From Cucumis sativus (lineage: Eukaryota; Streptophyta; Magnoliopsida; Cucurbitales; Cucurbitaceae): a stretch of 64,000 nucleotides of DNA. Below the pieces are notes generated by a model, which ran no database searches, was not told the origin of the DNA, and worked only from the letters and a program-made list of their open reading frames with translations. Below are positions 37,801 to 50,122 of the stretch, one piece after another. Made by a program: the position numbers and the translations under genes. The stretch is from the NCBI RefSeq assembly GCF_000004075.3, contig NC_026659.2, positions 15,208,272-15,272,271 on the forward strand. The letters run 5' to 3'. Position 1 is the first letter of the stretch, and each line of letters begins with the position of its first letter.

Positions 37801-38619
37801 ATATTTAATTGGGCAACAAACAACTCTGACACTCTTTTTGTCACACTGCTCCCATTCAAAAACTGAGCCGCAACTTGCACAAACTAGCCGTCGAGATCAG
37901 TCAACCACACAGTTTGCGGACCAAATTCTTCCAGCAACTACCAACCTTCCCCCAAAAAGCCCACACCACCCTCAAACTCAACCCAATCAACCCCTCTTTT
38001 ATACAATTCAAACACAAACACAGACCCCCATCTTCTCTCTGCTTCATTGCGGTTCTTCTGTCGTAAGTGACTCTCTTCTATGGCTTCCTCTTTTTGCTTT
38101 ACATTCTACTATGTTTAGTCACCGTTCTGGGGGGATTCGTTTCCTCCTCCTTTTTTTTTCTTTTTCTTTTTTTAAATTTTCAGTCAAAATTTCATGACGA
38201 AAGAAACCGACCCTTTTCCACTTACCCTCCAAAAAGAGAAACAGTGAACTGAGCTTTCACATTCTCTGCCCTTTCTTGAGGATTATGATCATGTGGGTGT
38301 TTGGTATTTTTTGGTTATGGTGTTTATTTTATACCCACACAATCGGGTTCTTATATTTATTTATTCTTACTTCATTTTGGTTTTTTTTTTTTTTTATCTA
38401 TTTATTTATTTTTGGACGAATTACAGGTGCGATACAAAAGAGAAGCTAAGTGGGAGTTTCTTCCGTGTCGAAGCATTGCTTAGAATTTCTTGGGCGGTTT
38501 AGTTGGATTTAAGTTATCTTTGCTTTTCCATTTCATTTTGCTACTGGGTTTCTCGATTCCTCTGCGATTCGTTCATTAAAAGCCTTGGAATTCTTCTAGT
38601 GGGATTAAAATCGATTGAT
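37801..38619 (+). promoter_or_regulatory. Phytoene synthase core promoter, leader and leader intron
   Basis: A cytosine-rich leader (about 37850-38062) ends at the donor GTC/GTAAGT. The intron would be 38063-38426 with a T-rich tract and TTACAG acceptor, followed by a second leader exon 38427-38619. That exon contains no ATG, so the ATG at 38620 is the first start after splicing in it. The open frames drawn through 37838-38502 are leader and intron text. The transcription start was not fixed. Confidence 0.6.
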
Positions 38620-41297
38620 ATGTCTTTTACTTCATCGTTAGTTGTTTCTCCCAACGTTGAACTTTCCCCATCCAACTTTGGGTTTCTTGATTCTCTTCGA
38701 GATGGACCCCAAATTCCCGATTCTTTTAGATTCTTTTCGCGAAATCGAGTGCCAAATCTGATTAACAAGAGACAGAAGTGGGGGAATCCCTCTCATTCTA
38801 CAGAACTGAAATACCCAATTCTCTGTGAAAGTGGATATGGGTCTGTTATTGCAGCAAGTATGGTGGCGAATCCCGCCGGAGAAATGGCCGTCTCAGCTGA
38901 GCAGAAGGTGTATAACGTAGTTATGAAACAGGCGGCTCTGGTGAAACGACAACTTAGAACCGCCGGAGAATTGGATGTGAAGCCGGATATTGTTCTTCCG
39001 GGGACTTTGAGCTTGTTGAATGAGGCTTATGATCGTTGTGGTGAAGTTTGTGCAGAGTATGCCAAGACATTTTATCTGGGTTAGCTTTTCTGTTTATATT
39101 TTTTTAGCCAAAAGTTTAGAGATGGAAAATTTGAGAAGTATCTCTGGTTCTTTGATTCTTATCTGATTCTGATTCTGATTCTTTTATCTTTTTAGGAACT
39201 ATGTTGATGACACCGGAGAGGCAAAAGGCTATTTGGGCAATTTATGGTAAGCGTTACGAACTTTTTGTTTGGATAACCTTTATTTCATCTTCTTTGTTTT
39301 GATCATTGGCCATTGCTGCAAAGAAAGTTAGTCTAGGTGATTTTGGATATATGTTTAATGAAAGTTTTAGTTTTCTTTTTATTGCTCATGATACCCTTTG
39401 CCTGTGAAATCAACCACCATAGATCAGTCTAATGAACTGATCAATAGATTAAACTAAAAAGTAAAAAAATTGTGGCATATGACGGACGTTTGTAGATGAG
39501 AGAAATGTGGACTTAATTTCTCCTTCTTGTCTTTGTTCTTGGCATGAAGTATGGTGTAGGCGGACAGATGAACTTGTTGATGGGCCAAATGCTTCACACA
39601 TAACACCTACTGCATTGGACAGATGGGAGGCAAGGTTGGAAGAGCTTTTCCAAGGGAGGCCATTCGATATGCTCGATGCAGCTTTGGCGGATACCGTTAC
39701 TAAGTTCCCTGTCGATATTCAGGTTGGATATGGTTCGATCAACTTGATGCCTTCTGATATGTGCTTACTTGACTACTTCTTAACCCTAAAACTTGTTTTG
39801 TTTTCTTACAAACTTGATATCTCTCTTGTAGAGATTCTGTTTTGGCTAATAAGATGATTGAAGTTTAATATGCTTTGATATCCGCAGCCATTCAAAGATA
39901 TGATCGAAGGGATGCGGATGGATCTAAGGAAGTCGAGATACAAGAATTTCGACGAACTTTATCTCTACTGTTATTATGTTGCTGGTACAGTTGGGTTGAT
40001 GAGTGTTCCTGTCATGGGCATTGCACCTGAGTCCGAAGCAAGCACAGAGAGTGTGTACAATGCTGCCTTAGCATTAGGCATTGCTAATCAGCTCACAAAC
40101 ATTCTCAGAGATGTTGGAGAAGAGTAAGTTCCTGCCCTTTACTAATGTTTTGCTAAGCTCAAAACCACAATGAAATAATGGGTTCATGTCTCAATTGTTG
40201 TCTTTCTACTTTGTCTGGTGATGAAGATGGTAGTATAAAGAGAACATCTCCCAAATCTAAGTTTAACTTAAAAACTTTGATTCCATCACTTAAAACCTCA
40301 ACAAATTGACAAGGCGTGAATTTAAGCAGATGGGTCAACTTGGTAGTGATCAAGGATTAATGAAAATGTAAAAGCCTAGTAGAGAATTCTTTCAAACGTA
40401 TTTTGTTAGATTAGTTGAGGTGCACGTTAATTACAGGTCGAAAGAAAAAGGTTGGATTACAACCTTTTGTTGTCTTATAATGGGATTTATCTATTATTAG
40501 TTAGGTGACAAATGTTGTCGTTTTTGTTTTTGTTTTTGTTTTGTTAATCATGAATGGAAAGATGTAATATGATTAAAGAAATGTTTGGTGGGTGTGTAAA
40601 GTGCTAGAAGAGGAAGAATATATCTACCACAAGATGAGCTAGCACAGGCAGGACTTTCAGATGAGGACATATTTGCTGGAAGAGTAACTGATAAATGGAG
40701 AAACTTCATGAAGAGTCAGATTAAGAGAGCTAGAATGTTCTTCGATGAGGCCGAGAAAGGAGTTTTGGAGCTTAATAAAGCTAGCAGATGGCCGGTAAAG
40801 TTTCCTTTTCCTTCTCTCTCTATACTTTTTGTTTTTTCTTCCACACTTGGAAAAGTGAAGTGAATATTAAAGTGTATATTTTTTTCAATAAATTAACACA
40901 TTAACTAATAAATCGTTTTACAAACCCATCTCTAAAACTTTGCTATATGATTTGGAAAATACAATTTCTATATTAAATAAGTAGTGTAAGTAATCTATAT
41001 AGTTTTTGTTGTTCCAAACCTATTTGCAGGATGACGAAGAATACATCATAAATTTAGCTATCTATTTTTATCGAAACTCCCACTAATTCAAAAGGAATAT
41101 GTTTTCGCTATTATATGTAATTTGAATATTGGTTTGTTGTGTAGGTGTGGGCTTCTTTGCTATTATATAGGCAAATATTGGATGAGATTGAAGCAAATGA
41201 CTACAACAACTTCACAAAGAGGGCTTATGTGAGGAAAGGCAAGAAAATATTGGCTTTGCCAATGGCTTATGCAAGGGCCCTCCTTGGCCCTTCATGA
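38620..41297 (+). CDS. PSY: Phytoene synthase, plastid, 6 coding exons
   Basis: Condenses two geranylgeranyl diphosphates to 15-cis-phytoene, the committed step of carotenoid synthesis in plastids. Coding exons: 38620-39079, 39196-39246, 39550-39722, 39888-40123, 40602-40794, 41145-41297; total 1266 nt, or 421 residues plus TGA, with GT/AG introns. The Ser/Asn-rich, poorly conserved first 90 or so residues look like a chloroplast transit peptide. The mature part has [50 protein letters not shown], the first Asp-rich motif DELVD (177-181), [30 protein letters not shown], the second Asp-rich motif DVGED (303-307) followed by ARRGR, and [18 protein letters not shown]. Length and intron layout fit plant PSY. 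It looks intact and functional. Which paralogue (leaf, fruit or root type) cannot be settled here. Confidence 0.95.
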
Positions 41298-42786
41298 ATT
41301 TACACCTCTATACACTCAACGAACACAATCAAAATTCAACCAAAAAAAAAAAAAAAGAGAGAAAAAAAAAATGTATATTAGCATATTCTTATCGATACAA
41401 TGTGTCCACAATCAGTTATAGTCAAATTCCAATTTTTGTTCTCAAGGTGCTTCACTTCACTTGGGGCTTTGTTCCTAATTAGTTTGTATATTTCTTGTTT
41501 AGTGTAAAACAGGGTGTTGAAATTATGGGATGGAAGACATGTAAAATAAAACACATAACTTTGCCTACTGGAACTTTTCCACAAAGTAAAAAGAGAGAGT
41601 GATCAAATAGAAAAAACAGAGAAAAAAACTTTTTATTTATTCATTTTAAAATTCAACCAGTGAGGTTAAACTTCCAACACAATTTTATACTTTTTATACT
41701 AAATGAAGCTCATTGAGCTAAAATGTTTTTAAGTGGGGGAAGAATACATCTTTGGTTTTCTAATTCTCACTTTGATTTTAATTTAGGACTCACATTTTAA
41801 AGTATTATTTGAGGGTTGGTTTTGTTTTAATTTAGTCTCTTCATTTTAAAATCTATAGCTCTATTCTCGTTTTTTCACTTAAAAACTAACTTCGACTTCG
41901 ACTCTTGTTGTTATTGCCTATTAAGTAATTGTGAAAGGATGGGATGGAATGTAGAAGGTTTGTCTCAATTTTTAAAAAAGGACAACAAGATAAATATCAA
42001 ATTATAAAGTTTAGTTTGCAAAAATAGCAAAATAAAAATAAAGTTATAGAAATGAAAAATAAAAAAAAATAGTAAACATCCAAAATATAAAATGTCCTAC
42101 CCAATCTAAAAACCAACATTCAATTGAATAACCACACACCCAAATACCTTACAATCAAACTCAATACCATGGCAAGGAGTTAATTAAATCAATCAAATTA
42201 AAGTCCTCAATCTTCTCTCTCTCTACCTCTTTAGGCGTGAAGCCCTTCATATTCTCCTTCACCCTTGTTTTCTAACTTGAACCAAAACATAAAAAAATCT
42301 CATTTGTTGGTCCTCTCAAGTAGTTGCCGGTTGGTTTTCCGTCGTCTGTCCCCAAGCAAAGGTGGGTCATAGCAGTCGCCAACGGTTCATTCAGTTCGCT
42401 TTCATCCTTTCTCCAGTTGATGACCATAGGTTCAGTTGCATTCATCCTTTATTCAGTTGGCGTTCTTCCTTCGTGCAGTCCGCATTCTACTTTTATTCTT
42501 AGTCCCTTCGTTCGTCCGTCCAACATCTGTTTGTTTCATCTCCTTCGTCCAACATTCCCTCTAATGTTCGTTTGTACTTCTTCACATTAAGGTAATATTA
42601 TATTAATTTTTCTTTCTAAAGATATTACTCTAATTTTTTTTTTTTATATATAAATTTGACATTAAATATAGAGTTTTTTAACTCATATACCCTAAATGTC
42701 TATGTCATATTACATGAAACACCCAAATTAATAATAAATTTCATAAAAGTTATAAATGTGCTAGTATATTACATAAATGTAGAGTT
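41298..42786. other. PSY 3' untranslated region and spacer
   Basis: The 3' untranslated region probably ends within about 300 bp (AATAAAA-like text at 41547). An A-rich tract lies at 41341-41370. Beyond it there is no gene: the 42324-42590 open frame shows no domain. Text such as GCAAAAATAGCAAAATAAAAA near 42018 resembles ends of Mutator-like elements. Confidence 0.4.
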
Positions 42787-43080
42787 CAAATTACTTTAAT
42801 ACTCATTTCTATTATTTGATTGATTTATAAATAATATCTAAATGAAAAGAATCCTTAGATATAGTTTTGGAAAGGAGTGGAGCTCAAATTAATTTAATAT
42901 CAATTTCTATTATTTAATTGATTTATAACAAATATTTAAATAAAAAAATTGTCGGATATCGGTTTGGAAAGAAGTGGGGCCCAAATTAATTTAATACTAA
43001 TTTTTATTGTTTAATTGATTTATAACCAATATCTAAATGAAAAAAAATCATGGGATACGATTTTGGAAAGAAGTGAAAAA
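42787..43080. repeat. Three tandem ~97-bp units
   Basis: Units start CAAATTA(C/A)TTTAATA at 42787, 42885 and 42982 (98, 97 and 99 bp). Shared words are TTGATTTATAA, ATCTAAATGAAAA and TTTTGGAAAGAAGTGG near each end. Divergence between units is moderate. Confidence 0.88.
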
Positions 43081-43144
43081 CCTTTCATGCTTTCCTTATA
43101 CAAAAAACGATTGTCTACTCATTCAAACGTGGATTACGGTTGAC

Positions 43145-43470
43145 ATCTTCTCGAACATAATCTAGATTTCGATGTTAGTATACATTCAACACATATGAAA
43201 TATTAAATATATTTTAGCTAACAAAAATGTACTTTTGAATGTGATACATTTTAGGGTTTATTGAGATTTCGACGGTGAAAAAGAAAACCCGACAAATACA
43301 AAATTTATTCGACATAATCTAACTAGAAATTTCGTGCTTCATTTTGTATATATTCAAAACATATGAAACATTTGGTATATTAGGTATATTTTAGACATTC
43401 GATTAAATAGGCAAACAAACGAAAATCTAGTTTTGAATGTGATATATTCTAGCGTTTATTAAGAATTCAA
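43145..43470. repeat. Imperfect direct duplication of ~130-160 bp
   Basis: 43145-43275 and 43306-43468 share CGACATAATCTA-like starts, ATTCAACACATATGAAA, ATATTTTAG, TTTTGAATGTGATA(C/T)ATT and AG(G/C)GTTTATT in the same order, with insertions in the second copy. Confidence 0.7.
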
Positions 43471-43853
43471 GAAGAACTACATTTTAGCCATCCTATAAAA
43501 AAATAATATAATTATATGTAAGTATATAATATTATTGTATATAATATGAGATATATATATATACTAAAACACAAAACATAACTATTATAGATTGCAGATA
43601 TATTAAAGTATAATGTAATCAAATACATTTATAAAGGAAAAATATGTATGTATGATCATGTCATTTAGTACGATCCAATTTTTCTACCTAAGTTGAGGTC
43701 ATTAACTTTTGACAAAAGACTTTGGTTGATACAAAATGAAATGTAAGTCAATTGAAAAACACACAATCGAGGAAAAACAACTTTAAGTCAGACCTGATTT
43801 CAAATATTCAAAACTTAAAAAGTACTGTTTACAGAAAAAAAAAAAAAAAATTG

Positions 43854-45725
43854 TGCTAAGTTTTAGTATAGCGTTTTAAACCTCAAAAACAATAAGCGGA
43901 AGCAAAATAACACATTTCCTATGAGAATCACGCTTCATTCCTTTTCCTCGCCGGTTTGCCGCCTTTGTTACTTTTGTCTGAAAAATTAAACATAAAGGGA
44001 TGAGTATAAAAATACCCGGTAAGAGACCTATTACTAGTCCCGTTAAGGGAAAATAAATTGTTAACTTCCTATTGGGATTACCCTGCACCGTCACAGTCTT
44101 GTGATCTCGTAGGATACACATTTCAGTCTAACGCCCCAAGCTCGAGGCGTACATTTCAGTCTAATGTTCTACAGAAACACTTATCAGTCTAAAGGTCCCG
44201 AAGGATGCATAAAAATTGGTGATCGTAAGAGGAAACCTACAAGGCACATCCCAATAAAAGCTAACAATTTTCCCCTCAGTCCATTCTAAACATTTTAATA
44301 ATCGTTCATAGTTCAGGTATATATATATACCCTCACATAGACCCCTTATTCAACCTCAAACAGTCATCATACGCTAATTTAGAGGTCAATCAGAAACATA
44401 ACGGTATCTCAGTCAACAACTAAATATTTATGTTTCCTCAGTTCACAACATGCTTGACATTTAATCCAAACTGAACTGCCCATTCTAAGAAAAACTTCTA
44501 CGAACTCAGTCATTTCACATCCACATGTAGACATAGCACATTAATTTCACATCCGAATATACATCATACCTGTCATCCCCAAATCAATAACATTATAATA
44601 CATACATTCGTTAAGTCTAAACTTTGTTCTTGAGTCCAGTAGAAACTCTCTTACCTCGAGTTTATGTAAGTTCTTCGATCAGACTAAATCCAATAAATTA
44701 AATTCCAAGTAGAATGAAGCAACAATTCCAATGAAGCTCACCTCGAAACTTAGATATTCAACCACGACCTCTCCAATATCACCTTAAAATCAAGCAATAC
44801 CCAAATAAATTAATCAATTTTAAAACTTACGCTAGTCAAGAACAATACTACTAAATCCACAATTTCTCCTTACCAATGAACTCACAGCATAACTTTGACG
44901 ATTGACAATAAAATAGAAGCAGCGACAATCGAATGAAATTGATGCGGGCAAAACAGACGTGCACTACGATAAAGATGGATGTCGGACCCGCAATTGGAAA
45001 ACGGGGAGTTGCGCGACAGATGAGGACTTCACGATGCGCAGCTGTTGGATGCTACACGGCTTGTATCTGAACGACGAGCGTGGGCAGAGCTACACACGAA
45101 CGAAACGCGGGCTCGACTGGGTTTGGCTTCAACGGAGACAGAGACGATTGGGACAGGGTGCGGCTATCAGAGACACTGCGCCGTGGCGAAAAGAATGGGC
45201 TTAGGGGTGGCCGTCGGTTAGGGTGAACAGAAAAGAGCAGGAGATGGTGACGGCTTCGCAGATCTGGATCTGGACACGAGCGGCAGTTTCCGGCTTCGTC
45301 TGACGGTCGGCGTCGAACAGAAGAGGAAGAAAAGAGAAAAGAAGAAGAGATTTGGGGTGGACGATTGCTGGGCTGCAGGAAGAAGGAGAAACGTAAAAGA
45401 AAGGAGGAAAAGAAAAGAGAAAAAAAGAAGAGAAAAGAAAGGAAAAAAAGAACGGGGGGTGTGTGGTGTGTGGTGTATGGTGTGTGGCGTGCGGCGTGCG
45501 GCGCGAGAGGGAAAAAAAGTTGATTTTCTTTGATTTTCTTCTTTTTTTTATATATATAATAATAATAATAATAAACATTATCTATTATTATTATTACTAA
45601 TTAACAATACCCAATTTCTCTTTTCCTTCCATCCTATCATATAACAACACCCAACCCAAAATTAAAAATCTCTAAATAAATAGAACAACTTAACTAAAAT
45701 AAAGTACCATGATCTTGGGTGTTAC
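43854..45725 (-). mobile_element. Solo-LTR-like insertion flanked by AATTG
   Basis: A 1.87-kb segment sits between AATTG at 43849-43853 and AATTG at 45726-45730. Read on the minus strand it starts GTAACACCCAAGATCATGG and ends ACTTAGCA. It is much more GC-rich in 44950-45510 than its flanks. A short minus-strand frame (44121-43876) and a plus frame (44959-45204) have no known domain. A 5-bp duplication with no coding capacity fits a solo LTR or short non-autonomous retroelement, but the ends are not a clean TG...CA, so the class is uncertain. Confidence 0.45.
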
Positions 45726-45730
45726 AATTG

Positions 45731-46650
45731 TTTTAGTAATATTTACTGTACAAACAAAAAAAATTAAACACAAATTCTGTATGAATTATGTATAAGGTAT
45801 TATTGTATATAATATGAGGTATATATACTAAATAACATGAGGTACATATACTAAATAACATATATAAATTCAAGCTTCTTACAGTACATAATTATATAAC
45901 CGTAAAATATAATAATATGTATGTATTCACCCCATATATTATAGATATATTGTGAATATGTAGTTTACTACTACTTTAGTAATATTTACTATATAAAATA
46001 TATTTTAATCCATAATTCTATCAAAATTACATAGTTTATCATATATTTATTGTAAATAATATGTGGTGTATATATATATATATATATATATATAATAAAT
46101 TACATAAAAGAACTATTATATTTTACAAATATATTAAATTATATATTGTTAATTTAAAAAATATATAAAGCGATAAGAATTTTATAGTTTACTACTGTTT
46201 CAATGATATTTACTAAATAAACATGTATTTTAAAGTCAATTTCGGAAGGAATTATGTAGTTTACGTATAAGAATGAAAATTAAAAAATCTTATTTTATAC
46301 AATTATACAATTATAATTAATTAGTATATTATTCCATATTAGAAAAGATCTTACTTTATACTTAATTAAAAAAACATTTATATAACAAAGGTACACATTT
46401 AGATAAAAAAGTTATCAAAATCATAATAAATTGAATGTAACGTGAATAAGGAAATAATTAATTTAATTTAGAATATTATATATAATTAATAATGATGAAT
46501 ATAATTATCCAAAAACTATATAAATTTCTATTTAAGAAAATAAATTTTGGTTTAGGACATTTATGAAATTTCATAGTTAATTTAGGTATTTTGTCTAAAT
46601 TTTTCTTAAATATATATTTCTACAAAGATATCCTTGGATTTTATAGGATA
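45731..46650. repeat. Degenerate AT-rich repeat array
   Basis: Several diverged copies of a roughly 220-bp unit carry TTTAGTAATATTTACT(G/A)TA, AATTCT-AT, TATTGTATATAATATGAGGTATATAT and ACTATTAT in order (about 45731, 45968 and 46187). Part of the same unit is found left of the neighbouring insertion at 43505-43600. Confidence 0.6.
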
Positions 46651-46966
46651 GAGAAATAATGTTAAATGGAAAAATATATATATTATTTCTAATGGTTTAT
46701 AATACTAAAATAGGATTTTCCTAACTTTTAAAAGTCACCACCAACAGAACTAATGTAAATCAAATAAGCCTAAATCTACTGCTTTCTAATTTGATGTTAT
46801 ATTTAAATTCTTTTGTTGGTTAAAATTTATTATTATTAATAGGCTGTCTGTTTTCCCTATAAATAAAATGCATCCTCTCACATCGAGAGCAGAATATTCA
46901 TTAAAAATAAAAAGACTCTTTGGTTTCACACCAATTGGTATCAGAGCGCCAAAAGTTTCTGGGCCA

Positions 46967-48210
46967 AATGGCTGTTCGACGTGCTAATCCGGCGGCAGCA
47001 GAGCAACTTGCTCAAAATCAAGAGGCGGAGGAAAACCCCATCCTCCATCCTCTCTCCAAGAACTACCTCGAGACGCTTGCTGTCCGTGGAAGCTTATGTG
47101 GACAGAATCGAAAATACATTTCAAGAAGTCTTGCAAAGACTAGAGGCGTTGGCACCTCCTCAAGATGTTCATCAAGAAGATCAAGAACGAGTTCGTGACT
47201 GGGGGCAGTGTGACATCCGTGGTGATGGAATTTGTAAGGCTGAAAGAAATCGTCCAAAAAGGAGTTATGATGCCCAAGAACGAAGAAGACCATTTCAAGA
47301 CTATTCAAATCCTTTTCCAAGAAATGTATCAAGAACCTCAAGATTGGAGTTCCTCTGATGATGAGCTGCAAAACGAGCCATCTTTTAATCAGAACAGAAG
47401 ATTTCGACCTCAGTTAGATGAAAGAAGGAGAGAACCAGTAGAATACAAGATGAAAATTGATCTTCCAAGCTACGATGGTAAATGTAATATTGAGATTTTT
47501 CTTGATTGGTTGAAGAATACTGAAATTTTTTTCTATTATATGAATACTCCTGCGGTAAAGAAAGTCCATTTAGTGGCATTAAAATAGAAGGCTGGAGCAT
47601 CGACTTGGTGGGAACAACTCGAGGCTAATAGACGAAAATATGGGAAGAGACATATTGCCTCATGGGAGAAAATGAAAAAATTAATGAAGACACGTTTTCT
47701 TCCTCCCAATTATGAGCAAACTCTTTATAATCAGTATCATAATTGTCGGCAAGGAGCAAGAACAGTTGCTGATTATATAGCGGAATTTCACCGGTTGGGT
47801 GCAAGAACCAATCTAATGGAGAATGAGCAACACCTTACTGCACGGTTTGTAAGAGGATTAAGGTTTGACATCAAAGAAAAGGTAAAATTACAACCTTTCT
47901 TAAATCTTGTTGATGCTATTACCTATGCAGAATCCGTTGAAGAAATTATTGATTTGAATTTGAAGAAAAATACAAGAAGGGGACCTTGGAACACTAATTC
48001 CAAATTGGTTGCAACTCAATCCTCTATGACTCATTATAACAAAGATCAAGAGAAGGATAAAACTAATGAGACAAATGAAAAGAAGCAAGCAGAAAATGTC
48101 TATCAAAGGTCGAGTTTAAGCAAGTGTTTCCGTTGTGGTCAAACTAGCAATCTCTCAAATGCTTGCCCTAAAAGAAAGATAGTGGCTATTCTTGAAGAAG
48201 ATGAAAATTA
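46967..48210 (+). pseudogene. Ty3 gag with CCHC knuckle, broken
   Basis: Starts MAVRRANPAAAEQLAQNQEA at 46967; the frame is lost near 47150 and regained as KIDLPSYDGKCNIEIFLDWL (47454 on). A TAG at 47585 interrupts just before AGASTWWEQLEANRRKYG. The core continues with MKKLMKTRFLPPNYEQ (47672 on) and DYIAEFHRLGARTNL, and ends in a single zinc knuckle CFRCGQTSNLSNAC (about 48125-48166), where the expected GH is SN. So one zinc-binding His is missing. Confidence 0.82.
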
Positions 48211-48309
48211 GGTTGAAGAACAAGAAGAGGATCACTCTCAAGAAGAAGAAGTATTAGAACCCGATGATGGAGAGAGACTATCGTGTGTACTGCAAAGAGT
48301 CTTAATTAC

Positions 48310-49376
48310 CCCAAAATGTGACACTTCTCACCAGCAAAGGCATAGCCTTTTCAAGACCTGATGTACCATCCATGGCAAAGTATGCAATGTGATCATTGAC
48401 AACGACATGAGTGAAAACTTTGTCTCCAAGAAGCTTATGGCTGCACTTAAGATGAAAACGGAGCCTCATTCAAGTCCTTAAAAAATTGGGTGGATCAAAA
48501 AATGTGGTGATGCCCAAATAAATGAGGTTTGTTCAGTCCCTTTATCAATTGGAGGGACCTATAAGGATTAGATTGTGTGTGATGTATTGGATATGGATGT
48601 TTGCCATATTTTGCTTGGAAGACTATGACAGTACGATATTCAAGTTGTTCATAAGGGGAGAGAGAAGACTTATGAGTTCCAATGGATGAACAAGAAGATT
48701 GCGTTGTTGCCCCTAAGCAAAAAGAATGAGGAAGGAGTTAATCAAAAGAAGGCTGAAAGTCATCTTTTCATCACTGTAAGTGGAAAGAAATTTATAGAAA
48801 CCAGAGAATTTGATATTTTGGGACTTGTTATTTCAGGCCCTCATACTACAAAGATTTTCAGCTTGGTTCCACCAAAAGTGCAAGACCCATTGAGCCAATT
48901 TCATTATGTAATGAAGGAGCCCTCTGAATTGCCTCCTCTTCGAGACATCCAACACATTATTGATTTGATACCCGACTCATCTCTTCCCAACCTTCCTCAT
49001 TACAAAATGAGTTCTAAGGAGTATGAGTTCTTACACCAACATTCAGTCGAACACCAGTCCTTGTGTCGTAACAGCTCTATTAACTCCAAAGAAGGATGAC
49101 AGCTGGAGGATGTGTGTAGACAGTCGAACCATCAATAAACTCATGGTCAGTATCGCTTCCCTATTCCAAAAATTAATGATCTCCTTGATCAACTTGGTGG
49201 AGCTCTTGTTTTTTCAAAGGTAGACCTCAGAAGCGGGTATCATCAAATTAGAATAAGGCCAGGAGATGAGTGGAGGACAACCTTCAAGACTAATAAGGGG
49301 TTATTCGAATGGTTAGTAATGCCTTTTGGCTTATTAAATGTCCTAAGTACCTTTATGTGGTTGATGTACCAAGTGC
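48310..49376 (+). pseudogene. Ty3 protease/RT remnant
   Basis: After stops, a protease-like area (VIDNDMSENFVSKKL about 48391; MDVCHILLGRL about 48595) leads to linker text PPKVQDPLSQFHYVM and LPPLRDIQHIIDLIP. RT is seen only as [20 protein letters not shown] (frame at about 49078), [17 protein letters not shown] and [10 protein letters not shown], with frame changes between, and stops before the catalytic motif. Confidence 0.78.
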
Positions 49377-49377
49377 T

Positions 49378-50088
49378 AGGGGTGAAATCGGGTTGGGTTG
49401 GGAGACATTCTCAACCATGACCCTATCCCCATTTCGCCCTGCCCGATTAATAATATATTTAATTATATATATTAAATATAAATACAAGTAGTTATTTACT
49501 TAATAATATGTAAAAAAATAATAATTTCTTTTTGATATTCTTCATTTCCTTCTTTTCTTTATTCCGTTTCTTTATTTTTTTTCCTAATTCCAATGTTTAT
49601 GTTGTATATGTACGTATTATTGTGCCTTGACTTGTGATTTGTAAAATTTTCTTAATTATATATATTATTGTGGGTTATTATATATATTATTGTGGGTTAA
49701 GATGTAATTGAAGGTTTGGTTAGAATACTTATTGATTGATGTTTAATTCTTTTGTATGAATTTTTAAGAGTATCTTCTAATAAATGAATATTTATTTTTA
49801 TAAACAAAAAGCCATAATTTGACATTTTAATAGTCATACATGAAAAAACTATAGTATTCTATCGGAAAAAAAAATTATTGAAAATGTATATACATTTAAG
49901 TAAATATGGACTGGAAAATGAGGTTAATCTTAAGAAAAAAAGAGAATATTTCACCAGAGGAACCCGATCCCTACGCAATCTTCGCGGGGAATCCCCACCC
50001 CGTTCCCCGTGGGAAAATTGATGGGATGGGGAATGGAATAGGGGCAGGGAGCGGCATCTCGGCCCCGCCCCGCCCCGTGAACATCTCT
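49378..50088. mobile_element. Possible hAT-type MITE inserted in the Ty3 RT
   Basis: Ends AGGGGTGAAATCGGG (left) and, reversed, AGAGATGTTCACGGGG (right) are similar imperfect inverted ends of the TAGGGGTG kind. The flanks AAGTGCT and ACTTGCT could be a decayed target duplication (5 of 7 match). The termini are GC-rich (CCCCGCCCCGCCCCG at 50063-50077) around an AT-rich core without open frames. Confidence 0.4.
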
Positions 50089-50122
50089 ACTTGCTTTCCA
50101 CCTATTTTTGGTATTTTATTAT

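Larger units (their letters stand above)
46932..49376 (+). mobile_element. Truncated Ty3 (chromovirus-like) retrotransposon
   Basis: A primer site ATTGGTATCAGAGCGCC (46929-46945) follows what looks like an LTR end with a CCCTATAAATAAAATGC TATA region (46854-46870) and terminal TTTCACA. Downstream are gag, a zinc knuckle, an aspartic-protease-like stretch and the first part of RT; integrase and the 3' LTR are missing. The left LTR boundary was not resolved. The element ends at a possible MITE at 49378 and then a copia element. Confidence 0.75.

Noticed and set aside
37838..38502. Several overlapping open frames before phytoene synthase
   Set aside because: They lie in the leader exon and leader intron and are Phe/Leu-rich by composition.
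43876..44121. 81-codon minus-strand frame with a hydrophobic centre
   Set aside because: Sits in repetitive sequence with no known domain or gene structure; a host gene is not supported.
45201..45578. Minus-strand frame with repeated HTPHTTH
   Set aside because: Translation of a G/T minisatellite within the solo-LTR-like insertion; no domain.
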